64,000 bases of DNA from Plutella xylostella (lineage: Eukaryota; Arthropoda; Insecta; Lepidoptera; Plutellidae), in contig NC_064003.1 in NCBI RefSeq assembly GCF_932276165.1, positions 10,124,001 through 10,188,000 on the forward strand, read 5' to 3'. The position numbers were made by a program, and so were the translations under genes. Shown piece after piece: positions 12,541 through 23,105 of the stretch; within the stretch, counting starts at the first letter, position 1, and each line of letters opens with the position of its first letter. A model generated the notes under the pieces. It searched no databases. It saw only the letters and a program-made list of their open reading frames with translations, and was not told the origin of the DNA.

Positions 12541-13208
12541 TGGGTAGAGAACTCTTTCCATAAAGCAAGACTCACGAAGTTAAACTTGCGTTACACTTGA
12601 TAACCCTACTTTTTATTAAATCCCACAAATGAAAATGTTACAGAAACGAATTATGCAATAACTTCAGTTGCCAGTCCTACAAAGATGCATCCGCAAATAA
12701 TTCTTCCTTTAATATTCCTGCGAAGCGAGTGAATTAATTGAATTACTGCGCCAATTTCCATTACATTATGCTTTTCATTGCAACATGCGTCATGGGACTC
12801 ATCAGTATCGGTCAAGTGGCTCCCCGGCATCAGTCAATCATCAGACCAATAAATATTTTCCCTCATGTTTTCGTAATAAAGCGTATTTTACTTATAATGT
12901 TACAGTATGACAGGAGGGAGGCAATAAAAACGGTTTAAACGATTGCCTGGGAAGTAGTGATGGGACGCGGGGCTAGAGACATTAGTTGTGCTGACAAAAA
13001 GATTCGTAGCTATGCTTTTGATCAGGGGAAAGTATACGTAGTTTATAGGAACTTGTGTTTTTGCATTGTGGTACAGTACAGTTAAATTGTACCTGTTGTC
13101 CTTGAATATATTGAAAAAAGTTCTGAAGCCAAAGTCAATACGTCTTAAATAAAACTTTAAGTTTTGATGTAATCAAATTAATTTTAGGGGCCTACAGAAT
13201 AGGCTTTA
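12541..13208. other. non-coding DNA
   Basis: No gene or repeat recognised. Confidence 0.3.
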
Positions 13209-13442
13209 TCCTAACTATCCTAATACTAACTAATATTATAAATGCGAAAGTAACTGTGTCTGTCTGTCTGTCTGTCTGTCTATCTGTCTGTTACTCTTTC
13301 ACGCCAAAACTACTGAACGGATTTGAATGAAATTTGGTATACATACGGTCTAGACCCTGGGAAAGAACATAGGCTACTTTTTATCCCGGAATTCCCACGG
13401 GAAAACTTTTTAAGGCGAAGCGAAGCACGCGGGAACAGCTAG
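13209..13442 (+). mobile_element. non-autonomous Helitron-like element, copy 1
   Basis: Starts with TCCTAACTA, continues ATTATAAATGCGAAAGTAAC, has a (GTCT)n microsatellite, a conserved central block, a GGCGAAGCGAAGC segment and ends GGGAACAGCTAG followed by T. The TC start, CTAG end and insertion before T are Helitron hallmarks. No Rep/helicase gene is present. Closely matches 14147-14350; reverse copies are at 23.6 and 49.7 kb. Confidence 0.75.
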
Positions 13443-14146
13443 TTGGGTATAAATCTTTTATATTATGTAATTATTATTTATAGTATAATCAAGTAGCTAT
13501 TTGTTCTATGTTGAATAAACTGTAAATAATACCGCGTTTTCTTATAACCAGCATAAAACGAAAAAAACAAAAGATCCCTACATTAACATACGACTATCCT
13601 ACTAAATCCACATGTCATTATTCTGCCGACATCCTGCAATAGAAGCTCAATACATATGTATGAAAGAGACGTCTAGATTTGACAGTGAAATGGAATAGAA
13701 TCATAAGCAAAGGACAATATCATTACTATAGCTCAGAGATGATAAAAAGAGTTGTGGAGTTAGTAAACTAAAAAATATAAGTAACATTTATTCTTTTTTT
13801 TTTTTTTTTTAAACGTTTTTTGTTGATCAGAGTATAACTTACAAATTACATATATATACTCCCAAACTGCAGTACAGTTTAGCGGGAGACAAAGACTCGC
13901 ATTTATACAAACAAATTAGGTAAGTTACACAACTAATAGGTATATATATCTATTACTAGTGTAAATTTAGTAACTTATGCTATTACAAGTTATTATTAAA
14001 GATTACATAGATGTACTTAATGAACATATGCATTTAGTGTACTTATAATACTCATTGCAGGTAGCTTAATCTTGTAATAAATGATATTTTATTTTATTTT
14101 TTATAGTTTTTTTAGAACATCTTAGTTTTAATAAATTAGTGTTACA
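13443..14146. other. non-coding DNA with poly(T) and possible reverse retroposon
   Basis: A T tract of about 19 bases (13794-13812) followed by sequence ending in a TGCAGTACAGTTTAGCGGGA motif looks like the poly(A) end of a retroposon inserted on the minus strand. The rest is AT-rich without recognisable content. Confidence 0.35.
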
Positions 14147-14350
14147 TCCTAACTAATATTATAAATGCGAAAGTAACTGTGTCTGTCTGTCTGTCTGTCT
14201 GTTACTCTTTCACGCCAAAACTACTTAACGGATTTGAATGAAATTTGGTATACATACGGTCTAGACCCTGGGAAAGAACATAGGCTACTTTTTATCCCGG
14301 AATTCCCACGGGAAAACTTAAGGCGAAGCGAAGCGCGCGGGAACAGCTAG
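14147..14350 (+). mobile_element. non-autonomous Helitron-like element, copy 2
   Basis: Cleanest copy: host A at 14146, element TCCTAACTAATATTATAAAT through to GAACAGCTAG, host T at 14351, which is the A|T insertion site expected for Helitrons. Nearly identical to copy 1, with one fewer stretch of GTCT units and a short deletion before the GGCGAAGCGAAGC segment. Confidence 0.8.
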
Positions 14351-14399
14351 TACTTCATAATAGCTTGAATATAACGTAAAGAAAAACAAAAAAACAACC

Positions 14400-14450
14400 A
14401 TACAGTCGAATTGAGAACCTCCTCCTTTTTTTGAAGTCGGTTAAAAAGCG
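14400..14450 (+). repeat. short dispersed repeat with AAGTCGGTT end
   Basis: CGAATTGAGAACCTCCTCCT and GAAGTCGGTTAAAA recur at 62399-62443 with few changes. It is a known style of lepidopteran retroposon fragment; family not assigned. Confidence 0.5.
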
Positions 14451-14652
14451 CTAGGTATTCTAATTTCGTATTCATAATAAACAAAGCTTAAAGCTATCTT
14501 CATGACGCAGCAAAACCCAGATATACTCAGCCCATCGCGGAGGCTAGCCCGCGCTCGGCACCGCTTATCTCAAAGGTGAGTCAGAGATACCGTGTACTGC
14601 CGTACGAATACTTACTCAGGCATTGTACTGTGTATGCAGATCTGGATCGGGA

Positions 14653-14785
14653 GGGTTACTTTATACTGACGAAAACCGAACGAACGAGAGCTGTCGTGCA
14701 ATTGGCACGTTTAATACGACTTTACAGAATTGGGGCTCCCGCTGCAGCGCTCCGAAACTTTGTTTTTCGTTATATCGACGTTGCC
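14653..14785 (+). mobile_element. MITE family GGGTTACTC, degenerate copy A
   Basis: Matches 52850-52984 along most of its length: GGGTTACTnTATACTGACG, ACGAACGAACGAGAGC, GCAATTGGCACGTTT, and TTTTTCGTTA near the right end. The right terminus is lost. An open frame of 170 codons at 14576-15088 runs straight through it. Confidence 0.6.
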
Positions 14786-15440
14786 AAGATAAAAGCTCTC
14801 ATGTGTAAACTCTATTATTATAGATTGACCCCCGGAGAAGTACATGCCCAGGATCAGTTATGCAACCAGTTCAAACGGTCTCGTACCACTAGTGTAGCTG
14901 CCATTTACAAAAGCACTAAACTTCCCATAAACTCAGATGACAATTTAATTCTTGCAGATACCGAGTATCTATTACAACATCAGCTGTCCGCAAACGAACG
15001 ACTCGATTATACTCGCAACCTATCGCTCAATCTCGAGTCTGCGGCGGGAACAACAGTTGTTAACTCCAAAGCGAAGGAAACTGTATAAAACTAAGTTAAA
15101 CCCCATAACTTTGGCCGTAACTGGCTCCCTCTCGAAGGTATATTCGTCAATCGGAACCGCTGTGCTCATCAGGAGAACCAATGCTGACCATCGCAACCAA
15201 CAACTATGATTTAGGACCCAATTTACTAGAAGAAATCCAGTAGCGTACCCGGTAACTCAACGCTTTCTACGCACCGCGATCTCACTTATTCAATTTACGT
15301 CCTACAACCGACAAGGGACTGTGGAACAATAAACAGGAGCGGTACAAGAGCGGGCACTACCGACCATTACGTATTCGCTTCACGATCGTATCTCAACCGA
15401 CGCGAAAACACAGCGAAAATTCCACTCGGATCGCTTACAT
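14786..15440. other. non-coding DNA, no clear feature
   Basis: Moderately GC-rich with scattered short frames but no recognisable domain, splice pattern or repeat. Confidence 0.3.
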
Positions 15441-15760
15441 TACCTGCCAGCTGTAACTTGGTCTTAGTTGCGTTGGATTAAGGGGCAAGTGCGGCGGTCG
15501 CACCCGAAAGCTTTGGGGATGAGGCAAAAACGCACCGAGACGTCATTGGCTGATAATTGTCGCGCTCCGCGGCCGCCATTACGGGCATATCGGCCTAGAT
15601 AAAGCGAGCTTCGTAAACGCAACGCGAGATCTTTGAGGCATTGTCCGTCCAGAGATAGCTCGCACAATGCATTCGGATTATTACTAATTAGGTTCTTTAT
15701 GAGCGCCGCTTCCATTGTTGGCGAATTAAACTCGAGATGGTTATCTTGTTTGCTGGATTT
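15440..15760. promoter_or_regulatory. GC-richer patch with homeodomain sites, candidate enhancer
   Basis: Repeat-free stretch. TAATTA at 15685-15690 lies in TTACTAATTAGG, and the surrounding sequence is unlike the AT-rich flanks. A minus-strand frame (15715-15464, 83 codons) gives no known domain. Candidate conserved non-coding element. Confidence 0.3.
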
Positions 15761-16302
15761 GCGATGTGGCTTTGTTTAAGGAAATAGGGCCTTTGTGGGC
15801 TGTTTTTAAATTAAATGCGGATCAAATTTCGAGGGTCCACAATGTGAAGATGTAAAATCTGCCTTTCTTAAAATATTTGTTAATGCGCTCTCTTGTTTCT
15901 TCGGAAATCGTTTGAACGGATAATAACAATAAAGCAACAGACGAATAAAATTTCGGGTTTGTTTATTCAACAAAATATACTGCGTTTGTTATTGGAGATA
16001 TATCGACTAATACCGGTCCACCTGCGAACAAACCTTCATGGAGGCTATCATAGAGAAATACCTCGACGAACGAAATCGTAAAATTATTTGTGGAGGAGTT
16101 AATGTTTTTAGTGAACTTGAGTACGGTAAGTTATGATCTTGTTCTGTACCACGAACGCAAACAAGGCCTTCAGTTTAGAGATCTTCTGCATTACTGTGAC
16201 CTAGAATTAAAAAGTCAAAAATCTAGAGTCCAACCTGGCCAGCTAAATGCTATTTAGATATTTTTTCTGGACGCTTCTATGCTTATACGGCAAGTTAAGC
16301 CA
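15761..16302. other. non-coding DNA
   Basis: No gene or repeat recognised. Confidence 0.3.
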
Positions 16303-16421
16303 TGGGACCCGGTTGCTGTTTCGGCAGCTTTCGGGCAGCTTGGAAAACATCTGACAGTCGGGTTGTCCACTCACCCGACAACTCTCTCAGCACAGACGAT
16401 TTTGGGATGTGGTCCACCTAT
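16303..16421 (+). repeat. partial copy of the (GAT)n-ended repeat
   Basis: Carries CATCTGACAGTCGGGTTG and ACCCGACAACTCTCTCAGCA as at 7.8 kb, then diverges shortly after and lacks the CAGCAGTGGGG tail. Confidence 0.6.
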
Positions 16422-16929
16422 TGTACTTTGCGGCAATTTGTCGTTAGATAAAATCGATTTTTACGTTCATTGCTCAATGAAACTTGGGTTTTATGTTAAT
16501 ATCTGATCAGTGCCGTGTGGGTCGGGAATGTCGAAATTGTGACTAATCTGCCCGTGGGTTGCCAGAACAGAAAAAAATGGCAATTTTAAATTATGCATAC
16601 TGCCCACATGGGACTCTTTAATGCCCGAAATAAGTTCTGTATTTTATGCTCCTAGATCGTTGATTTCTTAATTATGCAGTAATTATAATGTTGATATAGT
16701 ATGTGGTTTATCGCCCACTATGTGCGAATAATTAAACTGTTGACATTGCGGAACTTAAATGGTGTTTCATTTCGTCAGTTTAGAAGTTCTAGGTCAATAA
16801 AATAAAATCTCCGCTAATCTAAATTCCTTACGATAATTGAAATTTTAGATTAAATATTTGCTTTGATGTTCGCTGAGATTTTAGTCGCTAAAAGGCTCAA
16901 AAGCGTTAACAGAACTCGTCACTCTAAAC

Positions 16930-17033
16930 GAAAATTCACCCCTTGAATGGGTGACTAGGGGTCCACTTGTTTGTATGAGTAGAAAATTCATCCCTTGAAG
17001 GGGTTAATAGGGGTTAACTTGTTTTTGTGAGTA
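16930..17033 (+). repeat. two-unit tandem duplication, 52-bp period
   Basis: GAAAATTCACCCCTTGAATG at 16930 is repeated from 16982 with a few substitutions, and each unit ends in a TGTTTnTnTGAGTA motif. No function apparent. Confidence 0.6.
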
Positions 17034-17940
17034 AACAACCATATTCAGATCAATCGAAACTTCACAGAAGTGTCATATCAATAATTAATGAGCGAACTAG
17101 TATTTACCACTTTTGATGATGGATGGGTTATAATTATATTATTTTTTATAGAGAAGAACGTGCTATAAATCTAAATATTATTGTTATAATTGTTAATCTC
17201 AATGCCTATTGTTATTTCATAACTGTAACAATGAATGCTAGCTGTATCGTATTTATCTGTTAGCGGTAAAACCCAAAGCCTTGTCATATCTATTTATATT
17301 AATTTGTTAATCTTCTACCCACGGACATAATGGCAAGGCTGTTGTGTTATTAAGCAAATAAATAGCTTTTACATTGATATTAATATTGCCAATTTCTTTA
17401 AATAGTTATTTAGGATATATTTGGTAAAGACACATTAACAAGTTGTGCTGTGAATTACAAAATATTTCAACATCTCTTTAGGACTTCTGGGTGATTAGTT
17501 ATTTTTTAAATAAAATATAGTAACTTAAAAGTAAATCTTACTCTCTTCATATGAAAAACACAGCCTTTAAACAAACCACTATAGGTAACCCATAATATAT
17601 TATAAACAAGTTAAATTAATATTATTATTAGGTAAGTACAAAAAAAAACTTTATCCAGACTGATCGGCGATTTCCAAACCCACTAATCAACTCATTACGT
17701 CGCGTTATAACTGCACACATTACACTCACACTTCACACACATAAATACGTGCCAACTTCATTGTCCTTTTACAGCATTTTACAGCACCCCATATTTAACG
17801 GTTAAAAGATACAAATTACCCACTTGTCAAACTGACAATGCGAGTATCGGCCCTTTGAGTGAGTCGTCGATTCTGTCGATGCACTCGAGAGAATCGGGCG
17901 CTTGATTGATCAGACGTAATGAGTCAGGCTTATGAGTAGT
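17034..17940. other. AT-rich non-coding DNA
   Basis: No gene, repeat or structure recognised. Confidence 0.3.
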
Positions 17941-18134
17941 GTTGCCGAAAAATCGATAATTTTACAATCGACCCCAGCACTATGTAGGTCAGAATAATCC
18001 ATAGTATCGATACTATCTACTATCGATATATCATCTACTGCAATACTTATTGATAAATACCAATACTTCGGTTCGGTAACACGACGGTTCAAATTTCGTG
18101 CAATGCATTTCTATATTATACTCTCATAATAGGT

Positions 18135-18195
18135 GTCTCCGACGATATTATCGCCGAGTGGACCGTCTCCACTCGGCGATAATATCGTCGGAGAC
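18135..18195. repeat. perfect hairpin, 28-bp arms, 5-nt loop
   Basis: The left arm 18135-18162 starts GTCTCCGACGATATTATCGC. Its exact reverse complement is 18168-18195, around the loop CCGTC. Every one of the 28 pairs matches. Could be a foldback remnant, a recent palindromic duplication or an RNA hairpin; nothing distinguishes these here. Confidence 0.9.
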
Positions 18196-18429
18196 TATCG
18201 ATAGTACAGACGATGGAAATCAGCGGAATAAAACATCTATACTATTGGTAGACTATCGATACTGTTGAGGTTATCTATAATAGATTATAATATAATGTTA
18301 TACATATAATAATCTACATCATTATTAGAGTATTTATAATTGTTCAAGATTATAGGGAAGAGCATCTACTCATCCTAAGCTACAGGTTTTCCACCTAGGT
18401 ATTTAGGGAGTAGAGACACTAGAGACTTG

Positions 18430-18505
18430 ACCCTTGTTCTACTGTATATATAAAACAAGACTGTAAGAATGTTTTTTTTTAAATAAAGATTATTATTATT
18501 ATTAT
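18430..18505 (+). repeat. possible retroposon tail with AATAAA and (ATT)n
   Basis: A T tract, then AAATAAAGATTATTATTATT. Resembles other retroposon ends in this window but lacks their diagnostic internal motifs. Confidence 0.3.
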
Positions 18506-18540
18506 CGATACCCAATCGATAGTGGATTATCGACAGGCTA

Positions 18541-19057
18541 CATCACTGATGAGGTATTTGTACTCCAGTTACCGTACGCAAGTTTTCAAACTGGGATCTG
18601 CGTAAGAATTGAGGAGCTTTTGTTGTGATTGACCATCATGCGAGGTTAAATGATATCATATAAAATACAAGAAAGGATGATAAAATGCTAACATAACAGT
18701 ATTCCTTTACGCGTAGTATGTGCGTGCTAAATAATGAAGTAGGTATGCAGTATGCTTATCGTATCATTAATAAGTTTAGTTCAGAAAGTATACGTCTGTA
18801 CAATCAGTAATTATCCTAGTATTTATTAAAACAAGTTATTGCCAAGATTCACCATCATGTGCCAAAAACCTTAATAAACTCAACCAATCAGGAACTAAGT
18901 AATCGCGAAAAAAACGCTTTCAACACCTGCATATTTTTTCAGAAAGTGTTATAAGTGCGGACATTTGTTAAGCGTTAATAAGTGGCCATCCTATCACCAC
19001 TTGTAGCGGTATTAATCAAAATTACACTTTTTACGAATCATCATCGCCCCGCTCTGG
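18541..19057. other. non-coding DNA
   Basis: No feature recognised. Confidence 0.3.
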
Positions 19058-19190
19058 GGGGTCACTCTATATGACGAAAAACTAAGTTTCAGACGCTGCT
19101 GCGCGAGCCCCGACTCTACCTCGTTGCATTAAACGTGCCGATTGCACGACAGCTCCCGTTCGTTCGTTTTTCGTCAGTATAGAGTAACCC
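19058..19190 (-). mobile_element. MITE family GGGTTACTC, copy B
   Basis: 133 bp with imperfect terminal inverted repeats: GGGGTCACTCTATATGACGA on the left, reverse complement of TCGTCAGTATAGAGTAACCC on the right. Flanked by TGG on both sides (19055-19057 and 19191-19193), a possible 3-bp target duplication. Reverse orientation relative to 52850-52984. No transposase. The superfamily is uncertain; G-run termini and a 3-bp duplication would fit PIF/Harbinger. Confidence 0.65.
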
Positions 19191-20440
19191 TGGTTTTAAC
19201 CTTTACGATTTTCTTTGAAGAAAACGATGAGCGATCATCGTAATGACTTAATAAGAGGAGTGGGTTCGCGCCTCGCCCAGGGCGGGAGTCGACAATGTCT
19301 GATGATCAGCGAAATGTTACGTGCCATCACTGATCACGCTGATCAGTATTATCTGTTGGGAACTCGCTGGCCCGTTTGCGACAGGTTCGCAAAGTATCTG
19401 TTTCGCAAAGAGCGTTCTCATCACAACCACTGTCCACGGATAGTGCATAAATTGCTAAAGGTCTTCGCCACATTCCGTCATGGACGAAAAAAGGCCGTGG
19501 TGTGTATTAAAAAGTTTTTACACACTTTCGCTTTGTTTATCTTGAATGTGACACTTCGGCAAGAAGGCCGTGTCAGCATCGGGCGCCTCCTTCGAGATTT
19601 AAAAAAGGAACAATAAAAAAGTCCATCACCGGTAGAAAGCTGCAAGGAGGCGTGAGGTCTTGCGCTTGAATCAATCAACGGGAGATGGCGTCAGAGCCAG
19701 TGCTGGCTAAAATAAAAATACCGTATTTTAAAACGATACAACGATGTTTCTTCAGTTCTAGATTAACTTTTTTCCCAGCAGTGCCTTTTAAACTCTTAAA
19801 TAAAGTGAAAAGGCCGGAGGCGTTTCAATTCTCAGCTAGTTTGATAATTGAATGCCGGGGTAAAAGGTTCTGCTTCAGTTTTCATTAAGATATTGCAGCT
19901 CCACGCTTTTCTTAATGGAAATGAAATGGCTCGGCCCGACCAGAGGGAATTTCAGTTACTTCAGTTTCAATATGGATTTAGTATTTAGTACGGAATATTG
20001 TAGTGTTACAGTTTCTGTAAGTTAAGCCAAAGTAGAATTTGTAATAGATTTCAAAGTAGAGGTCCACAATTTCTTTTTTAGTAACCAAATATGAAAATGG
20101 GTCTACCAGTGGTAGAATGCGATCCTCGAGTATCTTTTTAACTTAAAGAAAGAAATATATTATGTATGAATTTATTTGATGTTGCACAAATAAACCCACA
20201 ACATATTTGCAGTACGGCTTAGTACTGTAAATTCGTAAATTCTACCAATATCTTACATTTATTTTCAGCTCACATATTCCTCAAGTCACATTAAAAACGT
20301 TGACGATATAAGTAAAAGTTGTGGTACACGAACACAATTCCGAAGCTACCTCATCTGCCTCATAAAGAATGCAAAAGACCCCACTTTTAGCATCTCACGT
20401 TAATAAGTCTAGATCACGTCGCGATATATCTTAATAACAC
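19191..20440. other. non-coding DNA with an unsupported open frame
   Basis: A plus-strand frame at 19215-19616 (133 codons) begins 25 bases after the MITE and has no recognisable domain or nearby splice consensus. I do not call it a gene. The remaining sequence shows nothing recognisable. Confidence 0.3.
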
Positions 20441-20760
20441 GGGCTGACTCTTTATATTACAAAATCTGTCGACTTTCCCGAAGCGTTTTCTCTTCAAAGA
20501 AGCTAATTATCGCTTTCAGAGGGTTCACGTGTGGTAATAATTCACTGTGTAATAACACGGCTGCCGGTGTATGCGTTGTTTTGGCCGAAGATGCGTCTTC
20601 GCCGAATTTCGGAGTAACTCTTGCGGGTTCGGCCGCTGTCGACGTTTCTCTATTTCTTCGAATAGACTTTTAAAAGATTGGCTTTATTAGTCGGCGGCGG
20701 CGGTAGTCAGCATGTTTCAATCTCTTCACTGAGATTGGGAAAGTCATTGGCTTCATTTGA
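20441..20760. promoter_or_regulatory. GC-rich repeat-poor patch, candidate regulatory DNA
   Basis: The GC-rich segment at about 20560-20705 lacks coding potential and known repeats, and contrasts sharply with the AT-rich sequence after 20800. Candidate conserved non-coding element. Confidence 0.25.
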
Positions 20761-21015
20761 ATTTATAACTGTTAAAATTCTTTCTTGTTTTCTTCCTGTG
20801 AATCATAAAAATAAAGAGTGTGATTTTACTATGTTTTTTTTAGTTAGTTAAAAATTTTATATCGACATATTATATTTTATATTATTATTATATATTTTTA
20901 ACAGATTTGTGCATTAGTAAAAGTTATTTATTTCCCATCGATTTAATACCGGCTTAAACAATTCATTCGGATCCATTTCCGGTTTCTTAAAAATCGCTGA
21001 TAATATCTATATATA

Positions 21016-21208
21016 TGTGGGATGAAAATTAAAGCCGCCGATGCACTTAAACAATCTTTATTATTTTAATTTACACCCAATATGAAAAAACAATCTTTCG
21101 TGCTACACGCCATATTTACCAGAGAACTCATAAAAAAGTTAACATCATAGACAAGTAATAATTCTATAATTCGTTCTGAAATATCATTGAAATATTATAA
21201 ATCCTACA
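21016..21208 (-). repeat. 3' LTR of the gag-only element
   Basis: 193 bp. On the minus strand it starts TGTAGGATT and ends CATCCCACA, with an AATAAAG polyadenylation signal near its end. Reads as identical to 23106-23298. Confidence 0.9.
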
Positions 21209-21609
21209 GCTCGGCCATCCTGCAGATAGTCTGCCCTCAGACTATGAAAAACATATAAAAAACAATCGACATAAATCTTTACTGAATCTACATTTAAACA
21301 ACATTTTGAACTGTAACATAAAAATATTAAATCTGCAACTTTCAGAAAATTACACTTAATTATTAACACAATATAAACTTCAGAACCAAAATTCTTAACA
21401 CAACCATGGAATATTTAGGTAAACATTTCATCAATATACAATAAGCATCAATAAACAATAAACATCATTCTGTACATTTAACATACAAAAAAACATTCAA
21501 TTAAAAACACACTCATTCTTTGTCACTCATTCATCATCACACAAATAAAACCTTATAAAAATCACCTACACTTTCCTCAGTGTCCCATCTAGACAATGGC
21601 TTCATGTAC

Positions 21610-22833
21610 TCAGCGTAGTACATGGTAATCTTTCTTCCTTTCTTCTTTTATAATCCTTTCAGAGAAATAACAATCCTTGTATACCCTCTTCACGATTTCT
21701 TTCTCCATAGTTTTCTCCTTATTTATTTTGTAACATTTTTCATTCTTCATCAAACCATCTTGGTACTGTGTATCTTTTTCTACACTTCTTCTTTTAAACG
21801 CCTTCTTATTATCGATATAATATCTCCTTTTTGTGCCATCCTTCTTCTTAGCAAATTCACCTGGACAACTCTCTTTTCCAACCATATTTTCAACTTCTTC
21901 AACAACAATATTTTTCTCACACACCTCTTCAACCTTTTGTATATCAATATTTTCCTCCTTTACCTCGATTGGTGCCTCTTTCACCTTTGTATTCTCCATG
22001 ACCTGTTTATTTACAACATTTACAACTTCCGGTTTACATCGACGTTTCATGGATGTCACTTCGTTCGACTTTGTGTCTATGGCTATCGTTTCGTTCTCCT
22101 TCGTCTTTATGGCTGTCACTTTCTTTTCCTTCGAATAATCATTACTCCGTTTGTTGGCCTCGTCCATCCTGACTTTGAACATACTCGAGTGCTGTTTTAC
22201 CGACACCGCCGACTTGTCTCCGCATCCGTTGCTCTGTTCCTGTTCAGGTTCCTGCTTTACCGACACGTCGTCTATCGGTCGTTTGCCTCCTGTGCAGCTG
22301 TAACACCATCTAGCCTGGCTTTCTCTTCTCGTTCGCGCACTCATCTCCATCTTTCTTTTCATATATTCATAAATTTTCAGCTTTTCCTTCAGGTCCGGAT
22401 ATGTCGTGACACCATACAGCATGACCTTGTGTATCACGCAGTCTTCGATACCATCGACTATATATTGTATTGCTACATAGTCCTCAAATCCACCGCGCTT
22501 CCCCAGCTTCTTCATCACCAGCATGTACTCATAACAGCTCTCATCACGCTTCTTCTTACGGTTTGTCATGAGCTCGTGGATCACCTTCGGGTTGGCATCG
22601 TAGGGAAACTCCTCCAGCAGAGCCCGCTGCAGCTCTTCGAAGGTCTTGAATGTGTTCTCCGTGCGGAGCCACAGACCTGCCACACCAGTCAGTGCCCGTC
22701 GCGCCATCAGCAGCTTTTGTGAAGGTGACCAGCCGAACACCTCCGCATTGTCGCTGATCTCCTCCACCCACCTTGCCGCCGGGTATGTCGGGTCTGCTCC
22801 CGAGAACCGTGGGATTGTCGCTGGCGCCATCAT
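21610..22833 (-). CDS. Gag-like capsid protein with charged C-terminal extension
   Basis: 407 codons starting at a Met-Met pair 250 bases downstream of the primer site. Residues about 8-165 resemble the capsid region of Ty3/gypsy-type Gag proteins: FSGADPTYPAARWVEE (10-25), a tryptophan- and leucine-rich helical stretch (LTGVAGLWLRTE, 48-59), FEELQRALLEEFP (65-77), then DESCYEYMLVMKKLGKRG (97-114) and VAIQYIVDGIED (120-131). A nucleocapsid zinc knuckle would follow. Only the first CysXXCys (CYSC, 177-180) is present, and the His and last Cys of CX2CX4HX4C are missing. Residues about 185-407 are dominated by Lys and Glu, with SUMO-type VKQE, and have no detectable protease or polymerase motif. 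Probably a structural protein that packages the element's own RNA in particles whose enzymes come from a partner. The extension may be a low-complexity replacement of lost pol. Confidence 0.8.
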   Translation of the reverse strand: MMAPATIPRFSGADPTYPAARWVEEISDNAEVFGWSPSQKLLMARRALTGVAGLWLRTENTFKTFEELQRALLEEFPYDANPKVIHELMTNRKKKRDESCYEYMLVMKKLGKRGGFEDYVAIQYIVDGIEDCVIHKVMLYGVTTYPDLKEKLKIYEYMKRKMEMSARTRRESQARWCYSCTGGKRPIDDVSVKQEPEQEQSNGCGDKSAVSVKQHSSMFKVRMDEANKRSNDYSKEKKVTAIKTKENETIAIDTKSNEVTSMKRRCKPEVVNVVNKQVMENTKVKEAPIEVKEENIDIQKVEEVCEKNIVVEEVENMVGKESCPGEFAKKKDGTKRRYYIDNKKAFKRRSVEKDTQYQDGLMKNEKCYKINKEKTMEKEIVKRVYKDCYFSERIIKEERKKDYHVLR

Positions 22834-23082
22834 CGTGTCATCTTAGTAATAAATTTTTCACCCTTTTCTTTTCACCTTCACCGTATTTACACCATTATAA
22901 CCTTCTATTTGTTCACCTTAATTTAATTCACCTTTATATTATTCTTTTTTATTTTCACCATAATTTCGCTTTAGTGCGCGCCGCCATCTTTTCCGTGTGT
23001 GAAATTCTTCACCAACACGGACCCGTATTTACAACGTTATTTACACCTTTATGTACATCTTCAGCACCTTTGGCTTATTTCC

Positions 23083-23100
23083 ATCCCGGACGAGCCCCCA
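23083..23100 (-). promoter_or_regulatory. primer-binding site, tRNA-Pro type
   Basis: On the minus strand this reads TGGGGGCTCGTCCGGGAT, the 18-base tRNA-Pro primer site also used by murine leukaemia virus. It sits 5 bases from the 5' LTR. Confidence 0.85.
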
Positions 23101-23105
23101 AAAGT

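Larger units (their letters stand above)
17945..18540. promoter_or_regulatory. cluster of TATCGATA (DRE-type) motifs
   Basis: Perfect TATCGATA occurs at 18005-18012, 18021-18028, 18196-18203, 18254-18261 and 18503-18510, with near matches around 17952 and 18514. TATCGATA is the DREF-binding element of insects. The cluster also brackets a perfect hairpin (18135-18195). Either a regulatory cluster or a repeat rich in this palindrome; pairs of the same octamer at 45384-45423 and 55023-55115 favour a dispersed-repeat contribution. Confidence 0.4.

Noticed and set aside
13258..13282. (GTCT)n run as a CRISPR-like or independent repeat array
   Set aside because: It is a microsatellite inside each Helitron copy with no spacers.
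14576..15088. 170-codon plus-strand frame as a host gene
   Set aside because: Its centre is copy A of a MITE and the rest has no domain or splice context.
19215..19616. 133-codon plus-strand frame next to a MITE
   Set aside because: No recognisable domain and composition like neighbouring non-coding DNA; kept only as an unsupported frame.
20270..20311. Short exon between TTTTCAG and GTAAAAG near 20270
   Set aside because: In the phase set by the candidate first exon it ends in a stop codon immediately at the donor; more likely coincidence.
21622..22722. 366-codon open frame on the plus strand
   Set aside because: It is the antisense shadow of the Lys/Glu-rich gag; its Phe, Leu and Ser richness is what the reverse complement of AAA/GAA-rich sequence gives.
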